Shown piece by piece: positions 1 through 11,321 of a stretch of 64,000 bases of DNA (positions within the stretch are counted from its first letter, which is position 1; the number at the start of each line of letters is the position of its first letter). Under the pieces are notes generated by a model. It did not search any database. It was not told where the DNA came from and saw only the letters and a list, made by a program, of their open reading frames with translations. Source of the stretch: Punica granatum (lineage: Eukaryota; Streptophyta; Magnoliopsida; Myrtales; Lythraceae); assembly GCF_007655135.1 (NCBI RefSeq), contig NC_045129.1:17210274-17274273 (forward strand), written 5' to 3'. The position numbers and the translations under genes are program-made.

Positions 1-134
1 CTTTTATCGTCTAAAGAGGAACAGTGTTGTTGATGGAGATCCTCTGACCCTGCAAGGACTCTGCTTTTAGACTGATTACTCTGCTTCTCCATCATCAACC
101 CTACAGACAAAGGAGAGGAGACAGAAGAGAGGAT
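1..134 (+). promoter_or_regulatory. 5' leader / proximal upstream region of the IQD gene
   Basis: This stretch lies directly before the ATG at 135. It is pyrimidine-rich around 75-105 and purine-rich just before the start codon, as in many plant 5' leaders. No TATA box is visible inside it, so the core promoter probably lies left of the window. An upstream intron cannot be excluded. Confidence 0.4.
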
Positions 135-1750
135 ATGGGGAGGGCTGCGAGGTGGTTCAAGGGCTTACTGGGCATGAAGAAAGAAAAAGACCCCCAAGCA
201 GGCTTTTCGAGCTCCGTCTGCAGCGACAAGAAACCGGAGAAGCGGAGATGGAGCATCGGTAAATCCGGGAAAGACCCTAATGCCGCCGCTTCGAATATTC
301 CAGCGAACATCCCGAGAGGATCCGACCCCGCATGGCTCCGCTCATACGTTGCCGAGACAGATGAGGAGCAGAGCAAGCACGCCATCGCCGTGGCTGCTGC
401 AACTGCAGCGGCTGCGGATGCAGCGGTTGCAGCTGCGCAGGCGGCGGTGGCGGTGGTGCGGCTGACGAGCCAGGGGAGGGGAGCGATGTTCGGGGGCGGC
501 CGCTGCAATGGCAGTGGAAGAGAGCGGTCCGCTGCCGTCAAGATTCAAACTGTCTTCCGGGGTTATTTGGTAAGTCTCTGCCTTCCAATTTTCCCCCCCT
601 TTCTTCTGTAAAATAAATCTACTTTTTTTTCTTTTTTTAATTTAGCAACCGATTCTGATTTTGAGTTCATTTGGATCTGAAATATTTGAATTAATTCGAC
701 CGTTTACCTGAATTCCGAGAAATTTAAATTCGAAAAAATGCGTCGTAACTAAACATTAGAATAAGTTATCTTCATGTAGTCAGTGAATAATAAGTCGGAT
801 TTGTCCAATCAATTCAATGCCAGGCCCGGAAAGCCCTGCGAGCCCTGAAAGGACTGGTCAAGCTACAAGCCCTCGTTCGAGGCTACCTCGTCCGAAAACG
901 AGCTGCCGCGACTCTGCACAGTATGCAAGCCCTCATACGAGCCCAGGTGGCAGTCAGATCCCAGCGGGTTAGCCGTTACCTCAATAAAGAGAACCGGTTC
1001 CAACCGGAGAATCGGCCCGGGAGATCTATAGTAAGAACACATTGATCGGTCCTTCAATATTTTAACTCAATAATTAATCAATATGGGTGAACAAGAACAT
1101 CATCTTTGTATCCTTACGTCAGTGGTTCAAAATGTTTTTGTTGTTCACAGGCAAGGTTCGATGAGACGAGGAGCGAGTTTCACAGCAAGAGACTGTCAGC
1201 TTCCTATGACCCTCCAATGAACGGGTTCGACGAGAGCCCGAAGATTGTGGAGATCGACACTATTAAGCCCCGTTCGAGATCCCGCCGTATGAACAATGTA
1301 CTAGTTGAGTGCGGTGAAGATTTTGCCTATAATGGAATCTCTTCGCCTCTCCCGTATCCCCTCCCTGCACGTCTCTCCGTTCCCGAATCCCGTCAGTTGG
1401 AGGACTATGAATGGTACTACCCTGTAGATGAGTGCAGGTTCTCGACTGCACAGAGCACTCCCCGTTTCGCAAATTCTCTCCGGTCGAACACTCCGGCCAC
1501 TCCAGCAAAGAGCGCATGCGGGGACAGCTTTTTCCGGCCCTACTCAAACTTCCCCAACTACATGTCCAGCACCCAGTCGTTCGAGGCCAAGTTGAGGTCC
1601 CACAGCGCCCCAAAGCAGAGGCCCGAGCACGAGCCATTCGGTCCAAAGAAGAGGCTGTCACTCAACGAGATCATGGCAGCGAGGAACAGCATCAGCGGTG
1701 TCCGAATGCAGCGGTCGTGTTCTCACCTTCACGAGGTGTTGAATTACTAA
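135..1750 (+). CDS. IQ67-domain (IQD) family calmodulin-binding protein, three exons
   Basis: Spliced gene with exons 135-569, 824-1030 and 1151-1750, all phase 0 with GT-AG borders, giving 413 residues. IQD proteins are plant calmodulin/CaM-like binding scaffolds linked to microtubules, plasma membrane and nucleus. The N-terminus [19 protein letters not shown] has the family's basic-aromatic start. An Ala-rich run lies near residues 84-107. The IQ67 domain covers about 130-195: IQ motif [12 protein letters not shown], then repeated [24 protein letters not shown] helices. Intron 1 interrupts the IQ motif after the 16th domain residue in phase 0, the position conserved across the family. A DUF4005-like motif ([22 protein letters not shown]) lies near residues 349-372. 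The start resembles the IQD22-25 subgroup, but I would not fix a number. No frame damage is seen. The last seven codons and stop lie in a tandem duplication. Confidence 0.95.
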
Positions 1751-1834
1751 ATGTTCGGCATCAGAGTTTAACTGACCCGACTTCATGAGGTGTTGACTTA
1801 CTAAATGTTCGGCATCGGAGTTTAACCGACTGGC
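1727..1834 (+). repeat. 54-bp tandem duplication spanning the IQD stop codon
   Basis: Two head-to-tail copies, 1727-1780 and 1781-1834, differ at only a few bases. Copy 1 holds the final codons LHEVLNY and TAA. Copy 2, now in the 3' UTR, still spells LHEVLTY and TAA in the same frame, because 54 is a multiple of three. A further in-frame TAA lies between the copies, so the second C-terminus is not translated by simple readthrough. Confidence 0.9.
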
Positions 1835-2689
1835 CGAGAACAAAGTTGAACAGGAGATAGGAGAGATTTAGGAGCACAGCTTGAAAGTGTTGGCAGAGTG
1901 CAAAATTTGGGTAAATTCAATTCTCTCAAACAGTTCTTGTTTAATTTTCTTATATGAATGAAATATGAGATCTCCTCTTGATTCATGTTTTTCATGTACA
2001 TATACATATACATAAATATACCAAAAAAAGGGATTTTGAATTCAAAAAAGGAAATGAGGACAGAAAATTGGTAGGTGAGTCTGATTAAGAGATTGAGGAG
2101 TTAAATCATCAATCATGGAATGTGTTGGGTACACGCTACAATCTTCGGAAAGTTGATAGGTGTAGAAAGGTGTACAAATTAGGTAGATGACTCCAAACTC
2201 CAGAGTCCAAACTACTAAAATCTAAAACAGCTTTCTTTATTTATTTTTTTAAAAAAACAGCTTTCTTAGTAAGGAACAAACTTTTTGGTCATCGGTTCAT
2301 CGACCAAAAGGGGAAAAAAAAATTGGGTCAGTTTGCAGCACTGATATTATTTGGAAACTTTTATAGTGCATTGTTCCCGTTATCAAACAAATAAATCTAT
2401 TTATATCAAAAGGGATTCTAACATGATGTTCCTTATTGCTTAATAATAAAAAAAATTTAGATTTTATACTCAATGAAGCTATTGTGCCCCTTTATTAGTT
2501 ATTCGAATTTTTATTTCATTATATAGGCATCGAGTCTTTTTTATAAATGAGAAAATATAAATAAACCTATTCATATCTATCTATATATATATATATATAT
2601 ATATAGATGGCAAAGTCTAGGATAAAATACTAATTTATGTTCAATGCTAAAATGCTATTTTTTTCTAGTCCTTCTAATATTGAAAATAA
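1835..2689. other. IQD 3' UTR and intergenic DNA
   Basis: The 3' UTR probably ends near 1950-2020, where AATGAAA and AATAAA-like signals occur, but no signal is decisive. The rest is AT-rich with no coding potential. A (TA)n microsatellite lies at about 2581-2606. Confidence 0.5.
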
Positions 2690-3660
2690 CATTTTAGCAC
2701 ATCGACTTTCAATGTCACAAATCCATCGGGCCTGATGCAAATCGTAGCACAATTTCAAGGGATCCAGTTCAAGTTCCGATTAAATCGGTTACGCGAGCAC
2801 AAGTAAAGAAGTTTAAAGATGTACTCAACGACCTGATTCAAGAGGTTTGGGATTAAGCAAATTCGTGGAGGCTCATTGGACATAAACCATGTGATCAACA
2901 AAGATGCATCAACATGATTCAAGTCTAAAAGATTTCGGTCAAAGCTAAGCTTAAATTCAGCAACTGTTTGAGGAAGTCGAAGTACAAGAAAACTCGTGAA
3001 TGGAAGTCGAAGTACAAAGTGATGGATTTCTAGGATGCGATGAGAGACCACCGGAAAAGCCAAGTTTATGATGCAGATGATTAATCCCATAATAATGCCA
3101 TTTTCTAGAAGTTTCTGGAATATTTGTTGAAAATCAAAATAATATATCATCAGATTTGTTTAAAGTTTAAATATCACGGAGATATTCTAGGAATACTTTA
3201 GATTTCATATCTTTATAAATTAAGTCATATCTCTATCGATACTTTATATTTTATTTTCCTTACCTTTAAGATAAGATATGGCCACATTATGATTAATTTT
3301 AAAAAGGGAAACATTCATAAAATTGTGAGAATATTCACTTTGATTCTTAAAAAACTAATTCGAACTGATTTTTTCGTAGCGTTCATCATCGACTTATCAA
3401 ATGGATTTCTATCACTATTTATGGCACCTTCATATACCAAGGTTCTTGTTTCGCAATAAATAACGGGTTGATGTCAGTTATACCAAGATTATTATTTATG
3501 TCGTAAACAACGGGTAATCAATTCTGATCATGGAACGATCTTGGGATCCTTTTGTTGTTGTCGGGTCTCGTCATTCTTGGGGGAATCACATCAAGACTAC
3601 ACGTAAAGTTCAACAAAATTAGAGGGCCGTTTATCTGTCAATGATGTGTTCCTAAATCTT
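2690..3660 (+). mobile_element. Decayed Ty3/gypsy LTR-retrotransposon remnant
   Basis: About 2775-2850 reads on the + strand as a short peptide with the pattern TRAQVKKFKDVLNDLIQEVW. It resembles the TRARAKK-type segment common at the C-terminal end of plant gypsy gag polyproteins. About 100-400 bases downstream come AT-rich runs (AGATATTCTAGGAATACTTT, CATATCTTTATAAATTAAG) of the kind found in plant gypsy LTRs. Stops and indels are frequent and no LTR pair or target duplication could be defined. The boundaries are approximate. Confidence 0.45.
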
Positions 3661-4959
3661 AACCAATTTATAGATCGGTTCAACATTCAACCTGCCAAAA
3701 CATTATTAGGGAAAAAACAAAGGGAAAAAAAAAAGCGAAGAAGAAGAATTGGTTTTAGAGCGTTCATTATACTCAAACAGTGATGACTCATATGCTCTTT
3801 TAAAGTAATATGTTTCAAATATATATCACATCGACCTAAGAATAATGTAATTTTAACAGTTTCTCGAAAAATGATCCTCTAATTAAAGTATTGGCATCAA
3901 CCATTTCAAAAGTTTGTTTAAATGGATATGAGTATGGAGAAAATATTGAACTTTCTTTTTTTCTTTTTTCTTTTTTCCTTTTTTTTAAAAAATGGCCCAT
4001 GTTGCATCGGAGTTGGATTTGGACGAGGGAAAAAGAGAAGTAGGAGACCTCGGCCAATTCAGGGAGTGTTGGACTAGCAGCCTCAACCCCACTTTCCGAG
4101 GTTGCCCTGTGCATAAGTGAGCGGCCGGCCTGTCGATTCAAAATATGTTTCTCAAATAAAAAGAGCCTATGTTTAATCATTTTCTACAAGTTTGTCATTT
4201 TGCATTTGTTGGTTATCTTTTTCACGATATTATATGGTTCATACTACATGTAAGTTTGTTCAAATTGTGGTGATGATTATATGATTTCGCTCAAATTAAA
4301 ACTGTTATTTGCCTAAACTAATATGTTCAGTAGAAAAATAACACGCCAATTATTAGTTAGTTTGAGCCAAATATAGCACTTGCTCTAACTAATGTGTTTT
4401 GTATAAATTAATACTGTTAATCTTCATCTTAAAGAGTAAGATATTTATATAATTGATTCCATTCATTAAATAGTTTGTAATTGGAAATAAATATTTAAAC
4501 GAAAGTTACAAATGAATAATTGTAAATAACATTAGAATAAAATAAATAACTGTAAATTATGATAAAAATAAAAGTGAAAATAAAGTTATTTTTATATAAT
4601 AAAATAATGATCTAAAATTAAAAAATCCAAGATATATATATGTCATATAAAATAAAATTTATAATAAAAATAAAAATCTAGAATAATTATATAAAAATAA
4701 AATAAAAATTCAAAATAATTGTAAAATATTGATTTTAAAAAATAAACGTACTCATTGAAATATATACTTACTATAAAAAAAAGATATAATGAGCCACTTC
4801 CTTTACATTCTAGAACAATGTTATTAATATAGAAAATAACTTTCAGATTTTAGGAAGAAAAACGAAAAACAAAAAACTGGAATTGCAGATTTGCAGATCT
4901 GTGAAGGAGAAGGGAGGGGGCAGTGGTGACTGAGAATAAATATGAAAATTTTAAAAAAC
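3661..4959. other. Intergenic AT-rich DNA
   Basis: No gene is supported. There is a polypyrimidine/polypurine patch at 3945-3990, a short GC-richer island at about 4015-4130 of unknown origin, and strongly A-rich DNA from 4440 to 4960. Confidence 0.5.
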
Positions 4960-5290
4960 AAAAATTGCAATAAAAAAAAAAGAAGGGGAGGAGACCAATC
5001 GGTGGGGCTTGCCATCGTACACAACCCCCCGATGGGGTCGTTGGCCACTATATCAATGACTGGCAATCCCGACTAGGGGGTTGGTGGTCGAGAACGAGGC
5101 CCTACCGATTGGAATTGGGGAAATCCCCAAACTCCGATCGGAATTAGGGATTCCCTCAACTCTGATCGATGGGGCCTCGTCGGGGGACACCATCCCTTCC
5201 CAAATCAAGGTTGCCATCCCGATTAGGGGGTGGTGGCAGGGGGCAAGCCCCACCGATCGGCCCCTCCCCTTTTTTTGTAATTTCTTTTAA
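4960..5290. mobile_element. GC-rich fold-back (long inverted repeat) element
   Basis: An isolated GC-rich island in AT-rich DNA that folds on itself. The arms include ATCGGTGGGGCTTGCC near 4998-5013, matched in inverse as GGCAAGCCCCACCGAT near 5242-5257. Inner arms run from CGAGGCCCTACCGATTGG near 5094 to the inverse of GATGGGGCCTCG near 5168-5179. The A-rich outer parts also match inversely. It has no coding capacity. It resembles in design the element at 61015-61495. The superfamily is unknown and no clear target duplication was found. Confidence 0.65.
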
Positions 5291-7831
5291 ATTATTGGAT
5301 TTATTTTTTGAAAGAAGTTTATGTGGATTTCACTCAACCAATTTGTGTGTGTCACGTGACACCATTAAGTGTCACGTCAGTATGCTGGATAAAATTGACG
5401 GAAAACAAATGCTATGGTAAAACATATAATGTATCGATAGTTTGTGTCTTATATTGAAAAATTAATTTGTGATAAAACGTAAAGAAAAAAAAGTATAAAA
5501 TTTGTAATTTATTGAGTCAACTTCCTATAAATTAAAGGGGAATTCTCCCTGGATTTGACAAGTAGTCCGAAAAGGGCTACTCTTGATCTCCTTTAAACTT
5601 TCATTCTTCTAACTTTTCCTTCATAATTTAATCCTTCAATGCTAAGTGGATGTTTGATTTCGAAGTAGAGTCACTTCCCTCTATTAAATAGAGACAAAAT
5701 AGTTAAAAAAATATATTTTTTAAAAAAATGGTTATAATAATGATTATAAAAAAGTATGTGAGAAAATTTATTATAAAATTGGAAAAAAAAGATAAAAAAG
5801 TAAAATTTAGTAGTAAAAAGTTAGTTGTATTAATGATTAAGAAAAAGTATATTAAAGAATTTATTATTAAATTGGAGAAAAAAATGATAATTGTATTGTT
5901 GTATTGAGAGAAAAATATAGTAAAGTCAAGTAAAGTAGAATTAATATTTTTGAACCAAACAAAAATATTCTAATATAACTCTAATTCAATTTTCTATTTG
6001 ATGATCCACGTTTGATCCTCGAGGTTCAATACATCCCCCAACCTCCCATTGGATCGAGCGCGAATCATGCGTGATAGTGCATGTAAGGGGCGATCTCCAA
6101 ATGATTCTTGCAGTAAAGATTGACCTGCCACCTCTTATACTATGTAGGGGAGAATTAAATGTACCTGACCCCCCATGCTAACCTTTAAAGGTTAATTTTA
6201 CAAATTTAAGCTCAACAATAACTCTAATATTTGGTTTTCCAAACACACAGCGTAATATTTTATCGGTTATCATCAATATTCATTTATGTATTAGCCACAT
6301 TTACATAAGTTTAATACCACATAATTCGTTTAATTTAATTTTCATAATGATCTTTGTACTCAATTCTTACTTTTTATATATTTTGACTCAAGTATCTTTT
6401 TTATTTCAACATCCTACTGTAATAAAATAATATAATTCACATATAGAGTGATGATATGGAAGCATCGTTACAAATAACAAGATACATTGGAAGTATAAAA
6501 AATTATATAGAATTTTAAGATTATCATAATCTAATTATTACAAATTTAAGATCTAATTTCTTCATATATAAATCCGCCACAATTCATGGGCTATTTTTCT
6601 AGTTCTAAGTAAAAATTAAGTATAATCCTTCAAAAATTGTGTAATTTACTCCGAAATTTTTGTTTTACTTCCGGATTTGTATAATTTATTTGAAAAACCA
6701 TGTAATTTACTTTCTCTTAGTAATTTATTGAAAATATAAGTAGTTTACTGGGAATTGAAATAATTTAGATGGTGCACCTAAACGAATATTATTCTTCCCA
6801 TCCCATTTTTTGCTTTAATAGTTTGCTATATAAATTTAAGAACAATATCGCGGACAAAATGATGGTTGGCCGGTTGCATTTTAGATGGAAAGTACATTAT
6901 TCCCTTCTGAAGTCATGAAAGAGGAAACGCACCAAAAATTAAATTTAGCAGATCATATTCCAAGTCATTCCATCAGTAAGATGCATGACATTTTTTCATC
7001 GGACGAGTTAGGATCACTGAGAAATTTATCTTCTTCCGCTAATAGTAAAAAACATCTTCTTCATATGAGCAATCATCAATCCGAAGAATGTGAAAGTTGA
7101 TGAAGCATTAGATGAATGCATCATTATTAGCGATTCAAAACTCGATTTATTTATAAAACCGATTAATTCTTCTTCATATCTATATAAATTATAAAAGTTA
7201 AGGCAATTCATAGGGTGATGTCACGTCAAATGTAGATAGTTTATGATTAAGTAACTTTTGAAATTCTAACAATTCATACCACAATAAATGTCATTTTAAT
7301 TTTGTCACTTTACTCATAAACCTTCAAAAGTCTTTTAATTATAAAAGTCAAACTATCTTTTGTATTTATATTTATATATTTACACAAAAGAAAAACTCTC
7401 CGGTTGTGAATATACACTTTTATTATTTTTACAATAACAACATAAAATGTATTCTATCATATGGACCAAGGGATCTCCCATTATTGGGAGGTAAAAAAAT
7501 GTATATCCAACACAGTATTCTGTAAATACCCTCGGCCTCATAATATAAACATAGAAATTTTACCAAAATCTCAAATAAATAAAAAATAAAACTAACTTCC
7601 TTGGATAAGGTCAGTCACAAATAAAATTTTGTGTTTCCTGCACGCCCTTCCAATAGTGGCCGCGTTTTTATTTTATTTTATTTTATTTTATTTTATTTTT
7701 TTGTATGGCTAAAAGTTCTAGCCCACACATGCATGTGGGCCTTTCTCCTAGTTATGCTTAAAATTTCTCCTACCACTCACGTCTAATCAATATCCATTGT
7801 GAGCAGTTACGAAGATAGGTAGCTCTTGATA
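5291..7831. other. Intergenic AT-rich DNA with MITE-like relics
   Basis: No supported gene. About 5645-5965 begins with GGATGTTTGATTTCGAAG and ends with GAACCAAACAAA. It contains repeated TAATGATTA...AAAAAGTAT blocks, as in decayed hAT-like MITEs. A (TTTTA)n microsatellite lies at about 7668-7702. A short GC-richer patch at 6000-6180 has no recognisable content. The short open frame at 6885-7100 has no recognisable domain and its codon use is like the surroundings, so I do not call it a gene. Confidence 0.5.
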
Positions 7832-7840
7832 TAAAACTAG
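7832..7840. repeat. Left target-site duplication TAAAACTAG of the Mutator-like element
   Basis: The 9 bases TAAAACTAG immediately precede the left terminal inverted repeat and recur exactly at 8945-8953 after the right one. Confidence 0.9.
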
Positions 7841-8944
7841 GAGGCTACTATCACTGTAGTCCCCGAATTTTTCCGACGCCATCATTTTAATTCTCAAATT
7901 ATAATTTGCATCGATTTAGTCCACTAATTTTCATTTCGTATCTCAATTTGGTCCCGATGTTAAATGCCAAGACGAAAAATCGACATGGCACCTAAGTTGG
8001 CACTCACAGCGTTAACACGAAGACACCTGATGAAAGAAACAATGTTGTTTTGGAGTCTCCCTCTATGCCCAAGCAAGACGACGTCGGATGGAAGACATGA
8101 AAAGCACGGATTGGCGCGAAAATATGCAGAAATCTACAAAAGCTAAGTGCTGGTGAGAGTTTAATAGAAATCTGCAGAAGCTGCAATCGAGTTAGGTTTT
8201 AAGGTGCGATCGCAATACTCTTCCAGGATTCAATTTTGTCCTAGAAGTAATCCTCAGTGCTCTCTGGTCACAGTGACAGATGATACCTTCATTGGAGATG
8301 GTCGAACTGCTATAGGGAGATCTCGTTGAGTAAGAGGTCGAATCTCTAGCATAATCATCACACCCACAAGCTCGATTACAACACTGGCGGGGTGATTGAG
8401 AGTGCCAACTCGTGGCCATCGCCAATTTTTCGATCGCAATGCTCCTCTTCCTGCTCTTCTCTCCCTGCTCCTTGATGTTGGGATTTGGGGGTTAAGGTTT
8501 CTCATTGAACGAAATTTGGGAATTATGGGAGAAAGAGCAATAGTGGCGTTTGTCGATTGCAATGCTCTTCTCTTCTCTCCCTACTCTTTGATGTCGGGAT
8601 TTGGGGATTAGGGTTTCTGATTGAACAAATTTTGGGAATTAGGGGAAAGAGAGCAATGATGTTGTTTCTGATGGTATTAGTGTGGCAAAAAACGACGTCG
8701 TCCGATGAGGGTGTACGGAAGATCGAGCAACGGTGTCGTTTTGCTTGAGCTACATGGGCGGGATTATAAAATATTATATTCTTAACACCGTGAGTGCCAT
8801 GTCGATTTTCCGTCTCGGCATTTAACGCCGAGACCAAATTGAGAGACGGAATGAAAATTGGTTGACTAAATCGATGCAAATTGTAATTTGAGGACTAAAG
8901 TGATGGAGTCGGAAAAATACGGGGACTACAGTGATAGTGGCCTC
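7841..8944. mobile_element. Non-autonomous Mutator-like element (MULE), 1104 bp
   Basis: Terminal inverted repeats of roughly 165 bp start with GAGGCTACTATCACTGTAGT on the left. The right end read in reverse is GAGGCCACTATCACTGTAGT. Perfect 9-bp target duplications (7832-7840, 8945-8953) are the signature of the Mutator superfamily. The interior has no transposase frame. Its longest open frames are about 70-118 codons and mutually overlapping. It is GC-richer than the surroundings and includes an internal tandem duplication, so it may be captured host DNA (Pack-MULE type), but no donor gene is recognised. Arm divergence is modest, suggesting moderately recent insertion. Confidence 0.88.
8430..8680. 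repeat. About 124-bp tandem duplication inside the MULE
   Basis: The block beginning CGATCGCAATGCTC near 8430 and running through GATGTTGGGATTTGGGG recurs near 8553 as CGATTGCAATGCTC through GATGTCGGGATTTGGGG. It continues with matching TTGGGAATTA and GAAAGAGAGCAAT-type text. The two copies are imperfect and show no coding constraint. Confidence 0.75.
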
Positions 8945-8999
8945 TAAAACTAGTTATTAAACTTGTACGTTGTACTTATTTTATGAAGAAAATTATATA

Positions 9000-9480
9000 A
9001 CAAAAAGTTAAACATGAAAAAATAATTGATATGAATTTATAATTTATATTAATTAGCAAAAAATTATTTTCATACCAGAAACTTTAATACGGTAAATTTT
9101 AGAAGTATTATGTTGAATATATATTCAACTCATAAGAAAAGAATTTATGTAATAAATTTGTATACACAATTTCTATTATTTCTATTGAACTGGCTTTAAA
9201 AAATCCAAAAAATTTCAAAATCTCTAGTTTTATGTGATGAAAGAAAAATATTAATAGAATTTTCAAAGTTTTATAATTTTACTATTTGCTTGTACTTTAT
9301 TCTTTTCATATTACATAAATGAGTTTCATGAATTTGAATAATTTTAGATAAAATAGTCCAATCACTTTGATGAAATAAATGCTTAATTAAGTTTTAATAA
9401 GGTTAGCTACACAACACTTCTAAGAATTTATGAATATTTATTTACTAATGAAAAAATAGAATTTTTAATACTTCTTGGAA
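9000..9480. repeat. AT-rich dispersed repeat, copy 1 (related to 61840-62600)
   Basis: Blocks such as TTTTACTATTTGCTTGTACT..., TTTTAGATAAAATAGTCCAATCAC and TGCTTAATTAAGTTTTAATAAGGTTAGCTA recur in order, with changes, near 62440-62585. This indicates a shared transposon-derived repeat. No termini or coding capacity were recognised. Confidence 0.5.
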
Positions 9481-9486
9481 TATTTT

Positions 9487-9812
9487 TTTGTATCATATAG
9501 CATTATTAATAACAATAATATAATTATTATCATACTTTATTAATTTATATATAGCAATTAATCTATAAATTAATAATTAATTACTATTCTACCCCTATTT
9601 ATTACAATGTAGTTAAGTTTATATTATATATAGATAGATTATTATTTTGTATCATATAGCATATAGCATTATTAATAACAATAATATAATAATTATTATA
9701 CTTTATTAATTTATATATAGCAATTAATCTATAAATTAATAATTAATTACTATTCTACCCCTATTTATTACAATGTAGTTAAGTTTATATTATATATATA
9801 GATAGATTATTA
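9487..9812. repeat. About 160-bp tandem duplication, AT-rich
   Basis: Two nearly identical units, 9487-9645 and 9646-9812, each run from TTTGTATCATATAGCATTA through TACCCCTATTTATTACAATG to a TATA-rich tail. Differences are a few small insertions, including a repeated CATATAG in the second copy. This points to a recent duplication. Confidence 0.9.
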
Positions 9813-9839
9813 TTTCAGTCAGACTAACAAAAATAGTAA

Positions 9840-10157
9840 TTGCAGTGGACTTCATTTATTTCACGTAAATAGTTTTTCAAGGAAAAATCATTTACATAGA
9901 AAACAATTTCTGAGAAAATTTCCTTATTTTCTCATGTTTGGGAGGATCCCAAGGAAATTATCTTCATTTATTTGGAGAGACCTGTCAAGTAGCCAAGGCA
10001 AGAGAGAGAAAGAGTAGTCAACCAAGAAAATGAATTCCAAAATATTTTACATGAATTTATTTTTTTCATTTTTGAATTTAGGTTGACCGACCAAATATAA
10101 GAAAATGAGGAATTTATTTTCTTATAAAATATTTTTGTGAAAACAAACGGAGCCTAA
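9840..10157. mobile_element. hAT-like MITE, decayed left end
   Basis: The right end AAAACAAACGGAGCC is the inverse of a GGCTCCGTTTGTTTT-type hAT MITE terminus. The interior has inverted stretches (AAAATTTCCTTATTTTCTCATGTTTGG against CCAAATATAAGAAAATGAGGAA-like text). It resembles the element at 11637-11963. The left terminus is eroded. Confidence 0.45.
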
Positions 10158-11321
10158 CTTGAAAATTTTATGATTTCCAATTTGAAAACGTAAAAGAGAA
10201 AGAAATACTTAATGCAAAATACGGTCAATTTCGATTTTTCGTCCCAATAATACGAGGACAAAAGGTCCCTCCGAACCTAACAGAACTCACATTTAAATTC
10301 ATTCACCATCACAAAGTCAAACGGACAATTCTAGTACCTATTGTTATCATTGAGCTGCAAAACCCATTTAGGGCTTGCGCAGAAAAAGGAAATTAATTAA
10401 ATAAGATGGAACGGCAGTTTCCATCTCACAATCAATGCTCCTGGCATGGATGTGACATCTGAACATTTCAATCATACGTATGAATATTTCTATGGCACAT
10501 GATTTAAAAATCTTTAAAAAAGATTTATTTCATATTTATTATCATGAACTAAAAATCATAAGTGTATTATTATTTTAAAATATATTTTATTTCGTCCGAA
10601 ACAATATAATAAATATTTTCTCACAGCATAGCGAAGTATAATTATTTAACAATTTATCCACTATTATTATACAACTAAGTCGTATTATCATTCTATTTAA
10701 TTTCTCTTTGAAATTACAAAATACGGATATTACTCAACGGTTTCAGAGTTAATATGAATTAATCACGTACTATTAAAAATACGGATAATTGAGAAAGGAA
10801 GTACGGTGCCAATATCATCATCCTTGATTTAGGTCCAAGGACGAAATCTGGATAATTTCTTCAAGCAAACTAGGAAGGGGCTCACGCTTTGCCGCGGGTC
10901 CCCAAAAATTCTTTTTATCAATAATTAATATTTTCATACAATCGAAGTATGAGAACGGATATTTGTAGTATTAGAAAGTATATTAACATATTAATGTAAA
11001 GTGACTTACTTTAAAATTGATTGAACATTCTAATTTCAAAATTGTTTCAGTTTTATGAACATCCATGAACATAGAGGAAAAATAAATGAGAAACTTAATT
11101 AAATGATATCATAAGATAAGTTTGAAAATGAAAAGTTTATATGAAATTTTAAAAATAATGATTACGTAGTTTTTACATGAAAGGGAGAGAAAAAGTGAGG
11201 AATGTATTTGAATAAAAAAGCGCAAGATTAGAAGGAAAAAAATGTAACAAATGAAAAATTGTAGTAAGCTGTAGAAATTAAAAGAAAAATTTAATAAAGC
11301 AAATATTTGAAGGGAAGGTTT
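10158..11321. other. Intergenic AT-rich DNA
   Basis: No gene, repeat array or transposon terminus could be supported here. Confidence 0.5.

Noticed and set aside
101..541. 146-codon reverse-strand frame over exon 1 of the IQD gene
   Set aside because: Antisense shadow with Ala/Leu low complexity, produced by the Ala-rich part of the IQD exon.
8254..8879. Reverse-strand frames of 77-118 codons in the MULE
   Set aside because: They overlap each other and the internal tandem duplication, and none shows transposase or other recognisable domains.
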